A DNA stretch of 64,000 nt from Sphingomonas sp. PR090111-T3T-6A. Lineage in GTDB: Bacteria; Pseudomonadota; Alphaproteobacteria; Sphingomonadales; Sphingomonadaceae. Position 1 is the first letter of the stretch. Every line of letters starts with the position of its first letter. The translations under genes and the position numbers were made by a program. The stretch is taken from contig NZ_AORL01000025.1 in NCBI RefSeq assembly GCF_000383095.1, positions 38,578-102,577 on the forward strand, written 5' to 3'. The notes under the pieces are model-generated. The model ran no database searches. It saw only the letters and a program-made list of their open reading frames with translations, and had not been told where the DNA came from. Below are positions 17,598 through 27,052 of this stretch, piece after piece.

Positions 17598-17746
17598 TCC
17601 TGTTCAAAGCGCTTTTCAGGCTTCTCTAAGATTGTGCACGGCCGGGAGACTATCCTAGCAAACGCCTACGACCCAGCCGGTGACGACGGTCGGGTTCTGG
17701 AGCGTGGCGCGAAAGTGGCGTTCCAAAAAAAGGGGACATTGTTCAA

Positions 17747-20700
17747 ATGGCATATTCAATTCGCAGGCAATTGCTTGCTTCCACGCTGATGGTGAGCGCT
17801 GCCGCGTTCGCTACGCCGGCGTTCGCGCAGGATGCCGCGACCACGCCGCAGAGCTCTCCGGCCACGGCGACCCCGGCTGCCCCGTCGGACAACAACGCCA
17901 TCGTTGTTACCGGCTCGCTGATCCGCAACCCGAACCTCACCGGCGTCGCGCCGGTCTCGGTGATCGGTGCCAACGAAATCTCGCTGCGTCAGTCGACCAA
18001 CGCCGAAGAGCTTCTCCGCGACATTCCTGGCGCGGTTGCGGGCATCGGTTCGCAGGTCAACAACGGCAACGGCGGCGTTTCGACGGTCGACCTTCGCGGC
18101 CTCGGCGCCAACCGCAACCTCGTGCTGCTCGACGGCCAGCGGATCGTTCCGGCCGGCCTCGACGGCGTCGTCGACCTTAACAACATCCCGCTGGCTCTGA
18201 TCGAGCGCACGGACGTGCTGACCGGTGGCGCTTCGACCACCTACGGCGCCGACGCGATCTCGGGCGTTGTCAACTTCGTCACCCGCCGTGACTTCTCGGG
18301 CGTCGATGCGACCGTCTCGGAAGGCATCACCCAGCGCGGCGACGGCAACCAGCTGCGCGCCGACTTCACGGTTGGCGGCAACTTCGCCGACGACAAGGGC
18401 AATGCGGTTCTCTCGATCGGCTATCAGCGCACGAAGCCGGTCTACCAGGGCGATCGCGGCTATTCCTATTACGCCATCGACTCCTTCGCGGGTGAGGCCA
18501 GCGGCTCGGGCACGACCTTCCCGTCGCGTCTGGTCGGCATTGGCATCGTGAATCAGGCTACGGGCGCGAACACCGCGCTCACCGATTTCGCGGGCAATCA
18601 TCAGATCAACCCGACCACGGGTTCCATCGACGCCTATACGCAGCCGTATAACTTCAACCCGCTGAACGTCTTCCAGACGCCGTACAAGCGGTTCAACATC
18701 TACGGCGCCGCGCACTACGACATCACCGACAACATCGAATTCTACACCCGCGGCCTCTATTCGAAGAACACCGTCAACACGGTCATCGCGGAATCGGGCG
18801 CCTTCGGCATCGCGGTCGATGTTCCGCTCAGCAACCCGTATCTGCCGGACGCTGCCTTCAACCAGATTTGCGCTGCGGCCGTCGGCCAGGGCGTGCTGAC
18901 GTCGGCGCAATGCACCGCGGCGCGCACGGCCACGGGCCCGAACGACCCGAACTACCAGACCTTCCGCACGACGCTCGGCCGTCGCGCGATCGAGGCTGGT
19001 CCGCGTATCAGCAGCTTCGTCAGCAACGTGTTTGACTACCATGCTGGCCTGAAGGGCGACCTGGGCGATCATCTCCACTGGGATGTCAACGGCAGCTACG
19101 GCGAGAGCGATCAGACCCAGCTCATCAAGGGCTACACGCTGAACTCGCGCTTCAAGGATGCGCTGCTGGCGACCAACCCCGACACCTGCCTCAGCGGCAA
19201 TGCGGGCTGCGTTCCGGTCAACATCTTCGGTGGTGACGGCTCGATCACGCCGGAGATGCTCAGCTACCTGACGGCGAATTCGTCGGTTGTCACCCACACC
19301 TCGCTGGCGCAGGTCCATGGCCAGCTGACGGGCGACGTGCCGGTCACCTCGCCGCTCGCGGATGATCCGATCAACTTCGCGGTGGGTGGCGAATATCGCC
19401 GCTACACGGCGAGCGTGAGCTCGGATTCGCTGGCCAAGGGTGGCGATCTGGGTGGCGCCGGTGGCGCGACGCCGGACGTGAACGGCGCCTACTCCGTGTA
19501 CGAAGGCTTCGGCGAAATTGATGCGCCGCTGATCCAGAACAAGCCGTATTTCGACATGCTCGAGCTGCAGGCGGGCATCCGCCGTTCGCAGTACTCGATC
19601 AATGCGCCTGGTTCGCCCGGCTATGGCACGACCACCTGGAAGGTGGGCCTGAACTGGCAGCCGGTCCACGACATCAAGCTGCGTGGCAACTATCAGCACG
19701 CCGTTCGCGCGCCGAACATCAACGAGCTGTTCAGCCCGGTGAACACCGTTCTGACCAACCTCTCGGTTGATCCTTGCGCCGGTGCTGCTCCGACCACGAA
19801 CACGAACCTGCAGGCCGTCTGTCTTGCTCAGGGTGCCCCGCTCTCGTCGATCGGCCTGATCAACAACCCGACGGCTGGCCAGGCGAACATCACGACCGGC
19901 GGCAACACGAACCTGAAGCCGGAAAAGTCGAACAGCTATACGTTCGGCACCGTGCTGCAGCCGCGCTTCCTGCCCGGCTTCTCGCTGACGGTCGACTATT
20001 ATCATATCAAGATTAAGGACGCGATCACCGTCGCCACTCCGGGCGACCTCGTCGGCGCGTGCTTCAACAACATCACGGCGGCCAGCGCGACTGATCCGGC
20101 CTGCACCATCATTCGGCGCGATCCGAACACTGGTCAGCTTGACGGTGATTCGAGCACCACGCCGGGTCTCTATGGCGTCACCACCAACCAGGGTCAGCTG
20201 AAGACGGACGGTATCGACCTGACGGCGAACTACACCCGTAACCTGGGCTTCGCTAAGCTGAACCTGAACTTCAGCGGTAACTGGACCAACAGCAGCAAGT
20301 TCAAGGCGTCGCCGGCTTCGGTCAACCGCGAGTGCGTGGGCTACTACTCGGTCAACTGCGCTTCGCTCCAGCCGAAGTTCAGCTGGACCCAGCGTACCAC
20401 GCTGAGCCTCGAGAAGGTCGATCTGTCGCTCTTCTGGCGTCATATCGACGGCATGAAGTATGAGCCGCTGGCGGCATTGGATGGTCCCGCCTTCGATGGT
20501 GACATCGATCCGGCGACCGGCCTGTCGGGCCACTACAACTTCAACCGTATCAAGGCGGCGAACTACTTCGATTTCACGGTGCGTTTCGACGTCACCGACA
20601 ATTTCGAACTCACCGCTACGGTCTACAACCTGGCCGACAAGAAGCCGCCGATCGTGGGCTACAATATCGGTTCGACCACGTTCAACAGCGGCAACACCTA

Positions 20701-20761
20701 TCCCTCGACCTACGACCCGCTCGGTCGCCGGTTCCAGGTCTCGGCTCACGTCAAGTTCTAA
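17747..20761 (+). CDS. TonB-dependent outer-membrane receptor (locus 2)
   Basis: A 1,004-residue receptor. The signal peptide ends at PAFA-QDA (about residue 27); a TonB-box-like AIVVTGSLI (51-59) leads into the plug (STNAEELLRDIPGA, DLRGLGANRNLVLLDGQRI, ALIERTDVLTGGASTTYGADA), followed by a large barrel ending in phenylalanine. All ten cysteines form five close pairs, each 8-16 residues apart, probably disulfides in surface loops. Start ATG 17747 has AGGGGA upstream. Codons ending in T (GTT, GCT, GGT) look commoner than in the neighbours, consistent with high expression. The ligand is unknown, but adjacent modifying enzymes hint at a modified peptide. A strong terminator follows. Confidence 0.93.
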   Translation: MAYSIRRQLLASTLMVSAAAFATPAFAQDAATTPQSSPATATPAAPSDNNAIVVTGSLIRNPNLTGVAPVSVIGANEISLRQSTNAEELLRDIPGAVAGIGSQVNNGNGGVSTVDLRGLGANRNLVLLDGQRIVPAGLDGVVDLNNIPLALIERTDVLTGGASTTYGADAISGVVNFVTRRDFSGVDATVSEGITQRGDGNQLRADFTVGGNFADDKGNAVLSIGYQRTKPVYQGDRGYSYYAIDSFAGEASGSGTTFPSRLVGIGIVNQATGANTALTDFAGNHQINPTTGSIDAYTQPYNFNPLNVFQTPYKRFNIYGAAHYDITDNIEFYTRGLYSKNTVNTVIAESGAFGIAVDVPLSNPYLPDAAFNQICAAAVGQGVLTSAQCTAARTATGPNDPNYQTFRTTLGRRAIEAGPRISSFVSNVFDYHAGLKGDLGDHLHWDVNGSYGESDQTQLIKGYTLNSRFKDALLATNPDTCLSGNAGCVPVNIFGGDGSITPEMLSYLTANSSVVTHTSLAQVHGQLTGDVPVTSPLADDPINFAVGGEYRRYTASVSSDSLAKGGDLGGAGGATPDVNGAYSVYEGFGEIDAPLIQNKPYFDMLELQAGIRRSQYSINAPGSPGYGTTTWKVGLNWQPVHDIKLRGNYQHAVRAPNINELFSPVNTVLTNLSVDPCAGAAPTTNTNLQAVCLAQGAPLSSIGLINNPTAGQANITTGGNTNLKPEKSNSYTFGTVLQPRFLPGFSLTVDYYHIKIKDAITVATPGDLVGACFNNITAASATDPACTIIRRDPNTGQLDGDSSTTPGLYGVTTNQGQLKTDGIDLTANYTRNLGFAKLNLNFSGNWTNSSKFKASPASVNRECVGYYSVNCASLQPKFSWTQRTTLSLEKVDLSLFWRHIDGMKYEPLAALDGPAFDGDIDPATGLSGHYNFNRIKAANYFDFTVRFDVTDNFELTATVYNLADKKPPIVGYNIGSTTFNSGNTYPSTYDPLGRRFQVSAHVKF

Positions 20762-20790
20762 TAGCCGAGAAAAGAAGTACAATAATTGGG

Positions 20791-20820
20791 GGGGACAGGC
20801 TTCGGCCTGTCCCCTTTTTT
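20791..20820 (+). terminator. Intrinsic terminator after the TonB receptor
   Basis: GGGGACAGGC pairs perfectly with GCCTGTCCCC around a TTCG tetraloop and is followed by six T residues. This very strong hairpin ends the receptor transcript before the oppositely oriented sulfotransferase-like gene. Confidence 0.92.
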
Positions 20821-20955
20821 ATTTGGAGGATAGACTCTTCGCTCGTGCTTCGGGGCGGCGCAGAGTTCGCATAGGAAGCCGAGCCGACAGCATCCTATGC
20901 TGCCGGTCGCGGGCATGAGCGCCTCCCGGCGCGCAGGAAAGAAATTCGCCGGCGA

Positions 20956-21990
20956 TCAGCTGGCCAGGATGCCGGCCCCGGGATCAAGTTCGATGCCGGC
21001 GCCGCGAGCGACCGATTCAAGCCAGACGCAGACCTTGTCGATCTCGTCGGCATGGTGCGCGACCGTGCTCGCATATTCGGCGCTTCTTTCGGACGATCCG
21101 AATGTCTGCCCCGTCTTGGAGTGGGTGTTGAACGCCGGTCCCGAGACGAGGGCGTCGATAGTCTCGTCGCTGTGCGCGAGGCCGAAGAGCCGCGCGATGC
21201 TTCCCATCGCCTGTCGCGGTTCGGCCAACAGGACCTCGCTCGAGATCGTTCGAACGCGCGGGGCGCCAAAGCGCAACGCCATGGCGCGGAACAGATCCTG
21301 CTGCGCCAGCCATCCCAGAGCGGCGATCTGAAGATCGGTCTGTCCGAAAAGCTGATCCTGGGTGAAATCCGCCCGGACCAGGCCATCCTTCAGCAAATTC
21401 AGGAAGATATCGCGGGCGAACAGGCGCCCATCCAGCCCTTTCTTCACGATCGAGATCAGGAAATCCCGAAGCGGCGCATAGATCAGAAGCGCCCGCGCAT
21501 CGGGTCGCTGCGCCATCATCTCCATCGCGAGGCCGTTGGCGACGTTCGACGGTTTGACGATGACGGCCTCTCCCGGGCCGAAGGGGCGGGCAAGAAGGGT
21601 CAGCACGCCGGAAAGCACCGTGCGCAGCTCGCCCGGATTCGCGCCCCGCCTGCGCCAGCCCACGAGATCGTTGAGGATGACCGGTTCCTTCAGGCCCATC
21701 GCCCAGCCTTCCCGATCCAAAGCGCGGGCGACGAGCGTCGAGCAACAGAAGGCCGAATGGAAAACGAAGTGAAGCGGGCCGCTATGCTCCCCCGCCGCCT
21801 GTACGGCTTCCTCCCGGCGCAGGACGACGGGTTCCGCGCCGGTGGGAAGGTGCTGGTCCGTCAGGAAGGTCGCGCGGCGGTGATCCGCCCGCGACACGGG
21901 ACGGAAATGGATCGCGTCATGGCCGGGATCGTAACGATGCGCGAGCCACAGCGGATCGCGGCTAATGGTAGCGACAGGGTCATCGATCAT
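20956..21990 (-). CDS. Sulfotransferase-like P-loop protein next to the TonB receptor (locus 2)
   Basis: A 344-residue cytosolic protein with no signal peptide. LHFVFHSAFCCSTLVARAL (about 73-91) resembles a sulfotransferase phosphate-binding loop in a divergent form: a double cysteine and ST replace the usual RSGTT. GLKEPVILND (99-108) and YAPLRDFLISIVKKG (171-185) correspond in position to the acceptor-side and 3'-phosphate-binding parts. Whether it still binds PAPS is uncertain; a kinase-like or non-catalytic role is possible. ATG 21990 lacks a clear ribosome binding site. It is divergent from the second TPR hydroxylase (70-base gap) and convergent with the receptor gene. Confidence 0.65.
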   Translation of the reverse strand: MIDDPVATISRDPLWLAHRYDPGHDAIHFRPVSRADHRRATFLTDQHLPTGAEPVVLRREEAVQAAGEHSGPLHFVFHSAFCCSTLVARALDREGWAMGLKEPVILNDLVGWRRRGANPGELRTVLSGVLTLLARPFGPGEAVIVKPSNVANGLAMEMMAQRPDARALLIYAPLRDFLISIVKKGLDGRLFARDIFLNLLKDGLVRADFTQDQLFGQTDLQIAALGWLAQQDLFRAMALRFGAPRVRTISSEVLLAEPRQAMGSIARLFGLAHSDETIDALVSGPAFNTHSKTGQTFGSSERSAEYASTVAHHADEIDKVCVWLESVARGAGIELDPGAGILAS

Positions 21991-22060
21991 CGGTCGGTAC
22001 GGGGTCCATTGCCTTGCGGGAAACCGCTCTTTAGCATCGGCGACTCGGGGGAGTCACGAA

Positions 22061-23338
22061 ATGCAGGGAGAAGTTGATCATCTGCTGCGTGCAGCAGGTG
22101 ATGCGTTGAGAACGGGCCGTCCGGAAGCGGCTCAAGGCCATTGGGAGCATGTGCTGACGATCGCGCCGGCCCACCCCGAGGCCCTGAACGGCCTGGGGAT
22201 GATCGCGTTCAACGGCGGCCGGCCGGGCGAGGCCGCAGGCTTTTTCCTGAAGGCCGCGCAGGCGGAGCCGGAAGCCGTGGTTCTCTGGCTGAATCACGCC
22301 AGGGCAGCCCGTGCAGCCGGCGATTTCAACGCCGAGGAACAGAGCCTGTTGCGTGCGGTGGAACTCGATCCGGCCTCGCTGATCATCAATGTGCGGTTGG
22401 CGGAGAGCGCGGAGCGTTCCGGGAATCCCGTGAAGGCCGGGCGATATTGGGGCGCGGTGATCGCGAGCGCCGACGCGATGCCGGAAGTGCCTGCGGACGC
22501 GCGCCCGGCCGTGGATCATGCGCGGGCTTTTCTGGCGAACCAGAATGCATCGCTGGAAAGCCGGATCGCGGACCATCTTGCTTCCGCTCGCGCTTCGATC
22601 GAGCCGCGCCGCCGTCGCCGGGTGGAGGCGGCGCTGGATCATATGTTCGGCCGGCGCAGCGTCTATTTCAATCAATGCACGGGCCTGCACATTCCTTTCC
22701 TTCCGGCGGACGAATTTTTCGACCGGGAGCTGTTTCCCTGGTTCGCCGAGCTGGAACGGGCGACGGACATGATCTGCGAGGAGCTGAAATCGGCTCCGGG
22801 ACGCAAGGATGAGGGCTTCGAGCCCTATGTCAGCCTGCCGGCCGGCACGCCCCGGAACCTCTGGTCTCCGCTGGACGGCTCGATGGATTGGAGCACCCTG
22901 CATCTCTGGCGGCATGGCGTGCGCGATGATGCGGTCTGCGCGCGCTTTCCCCGCACGGCCGCCCTGCTCGATACCTTGCCTCTCGCCCGTCTGGCGGGGC
23001 GGATGCCGACGATCTTCTTCTCCGTGCTGGCGCCCGGCGCGCGGATTCCGCCGCATACCGGCGTTACCAACGCCCGCGCCATCGTCCATTTGCCGCTGAT
23101 CGCGCCTCCGGGGTGCCATTTCCGCGTCGGCGGCGAGACCCGTACCTGGGTCAAAGGCGACGCCTGGGCATTCGACGACACGATCGAACATGAGGCCTGG
23201 AGCGAGAGCGACAGGCCCCGGACGATCCTAATTATAGATTGCTGGAACCCGTATCTCTCGGAAGAAGAGCGCGAGTTTCTCGTTGACTTCTATAGTGCAA
23301 GCGCTGAAGCTGGTCTTGCGTCGGGTATTGGGGAATAG
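22061..23338 (+). CDS. TPR-containing aspartyl/asparaginyl beta-hydroxylase-like 2OG oxygenase (locus 2)
   Basis: A 425-residue paralogue of the gene at 8215-9354. TPR-type repeats cover about 1-160 (for example HPEALNGLGMIAFNGGRPGEA, AAGDFNAEEQSLLRAVELDP); the catalytic region reads IPPHTGVTNARA, IVHLPLIAPPGC, RVGGETRTW and FDDTIEHEAWSES. The iron ligands by alignment with human AspH are H343 and H377. RTW and the IIDCWNP strand are even closer to the animal enzyme than in paralogue 1. Start ATG 22061 follows GGGGGAG; upstream in-frame sequence lacks a site. It is divergent from the sulfotransferase-like gene and downstream of the receptor, so it likely works with them. Substrate unknown. 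Confidence 0.85.
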   Translation: MQGEVDHLLRAAGDALRTGRPEAAQGHWEHVLTIAPAHPEALNGLGMIAFNGGRPGEAAGFFLKAAQAEPEAVVLWLNHARAARAAGDFNAEEQSLLRAVELDPASLIINVRLAESAERSGNPVKAGRYWGAVIASADAMPEVPADARPAVDHARAFLANQNASLESRIADHLASARASIEPRRRRRVEAALDHMFGRRSVYFNQCTGLHIPFLPADEFFDRELFPWFAELERATDMICEELKSAPGRKDEGFEPYVSLPAGTPRNLWSPLDGSMDWSTLHLWRHGVRDDAVCARFPRTAALLDTLPLARLAGRMPTIFFSVLAPGARIPPHTGVTNARAIVHLPLIAPPGCHFRVGGETRTWVKGDAWAFDDTIEHEAWSESDRPRTILIIDCWNPYLSEEEREFLVDFYSASAEAGLASGIGE

Positions 23339-23403
23339 CCTGCGCGTTTCCTGGTCATCATCCGGGCATGTGGGGATTCCCCGTTCAGCCCGCAGCCCTA
23401 GTA

Positions 23404-23709
23404 ATGGAGTATACGGTGCTTAATGTCATTCTGGGGTTGATGGCCGCTGCGGCAGTTCCGGCGGCTTCCGCTGCACCGGCTGCCCAGATCGCACCGGTGG
23501 CGACAGCATCGGCCGCTCAGTCGGCCCAGGCCACTCCGTCGCCCGAAGACAAGATTCGGTGCAAGCATTATACGGAAACGGGATCGCTCGCGAAGGTCCG
23601 CAAGGAATGCCACACGGAAAGGGAGTGGCGTCTGATGGCGGATCAGGGGCGTCGCGACGCCAGCCGCATGCTCAATTCCGGCGTCAATTCGGCGCAACAG
23701 CCGCAATAA
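23404..23709 (+). CDS. Small secreted protein with paired cysteines, unknown function
   Basis: About 101 residues. A hydrophobic, Ala-rich N-terminus (LNVILGLMAAAAVPAASAAPA) looks like a signal peptide, followed by KIRCKHYTETGSLAKVRKECHTEREW, where two cysteines 15 residues apart flank a TGS(L)xKVxKxC motif that I recall from small exported proteins of sphingomonads and caulobacters. The C-terminus is polar (RRDASRMLNSGVN). The start is uncertain: ATG 23404 gives a plausible signal peptide, whereas ATG 23368 adds 12 residues; neither has a strong site. Function unknown. It is convergent with clpB. Confidence 0.6.
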   Translation: MEYTVLNVILGLMAAAAVPAASAAPAAQIAPVATASAAQSAQATPSPEDKIRCKHYTETGSLAKVRKECHTEREWRLMADQGRRDASRMLNSGVNSAQQPQ

Positions 23710-23727
23710 GGCCGGCCCGATAAGGGA

Positions 23728-23754
23728 GGTGGACGGACGGTGCGTCCGTCCACC
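23728..23754. terminator. Hairpin between the small secreted gene and clpB
   Basis: GGTGGACGGAC pairs perfectly with GTCCGTCCACC around a five-base loop (GGTGC). It lies between two convergent genes. No long T-tract follows, so it is a likely but not certain terminator. Confidence 0.6.
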
Positions 23755-23761
23755 AGCCTTC

Positions 23762-26341
<2,580 letters not shown>

Positions 26342-26408
26342 GCATCTCCCCTCATACTGTCCGCCATCATATGGTGTTGCTCAAAAGCAACACAAGTGGG
26401 TCGGTTGG

Positions 26409-26924
26409 TCACGCCTCCGCTTCTGCTTCGCGCCGGTCCATCCGGGCGAGCAGCAGGTCGATCTTCTCGTGCAAACGCATGATTTCCAGTTCGGCTCGCA
26501 GATTCACCTCATAATCGTGGCTGGCGGCGATGCGGTCGCGGTCGGAGGCGCGGTTCTGGCTCATCATGATGATCGGCGCCTGGATCGCGGCCAGCATCGA
26601 CAGCACCAGATTGAGGAAGATGTAGGGATAGGGATCGAAGGATCGGCCCCAATGGGCGAGGATGTCGCTGTTGAGCAGCATCCAGCCGAACAGCACCAGC
26701 ATGAACGCGATGATGAAGCCCCAGGAGCCGCCCACCGCCGCCACGCGATCGGCCAGCCGGTCGCCGAAGCTGGCCTCGGCCTCCTCGATATCGGTGGCGT
26801 CGCGGCTGATCGGGCGGCGCGCCTCGAAGCTCGCAAGGACGTTGCGCTCCTCGGGATCGAGCGCGTGGGCCTCTTTCGAGAGATAGCGGCGGGCGAGTTC
26901 GGGCAAAGGCGGGCGCTTGCGCAT
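26409..26924 (-). CDS. DUF1003 family inner-membrane protein
   Basis: A 171-residue protein with two transmembrane helices in the middle (SWGFIIAFMLVLFGWMLLN and IFLNLVLSMLAAIQAPIIMM). The central motif DPYPYIFLNLVLS...QAPIIMMSQNR is the DUF1003 signature. The C-terminal tail (about 130-171) is charged and helical (RAELEIMRLHEKIDLLLARM). Function unknown. The start at 26924 avoids an upstream in-frame extension without family similarity. It lies upstream of clpB on the same strand with a 67-base gap and is divergent from the M16 peptidase gene. Confidence 0.88.
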   Translation of the reverse strand: MRKRPPLPELARRYLSKEAHALDPEERNVLASFEARRPISRDATDIEEAEASFGDRLADRVAAVGGSWGFIIAFMLVLFGWMLLNSDILAHWGRSFDPYPYIFLNLVLSMLAAIQAPIIMMSQNRASDRDRIAASHDYEVNLRAELEIMRLHEKIDLLLARMDRREAEAEA

Positions 26925-27052
26925 CGATGGCTCCGGCAACGGTGTCGCGCCAGACGTGCGCCAAAGCGAAGGCGCCGCCAAGCGCCGAGGCCGTTGCGGC
27001 GGCGAATCGGCGCTCTATGGTGACGGCACTTCGAGCCGTGAGGTGTGACCCG

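Noticed and set aside
17756..20782. A 1,008-residue open frame exactly antisense to the TonB receptor
   Set aside because: It mirrors the receptor codon by codon, is rich in R, V and D with no recognisable domain, and has no ribosome binding site. Long antisense frames are expected in high-GC coding DNA.
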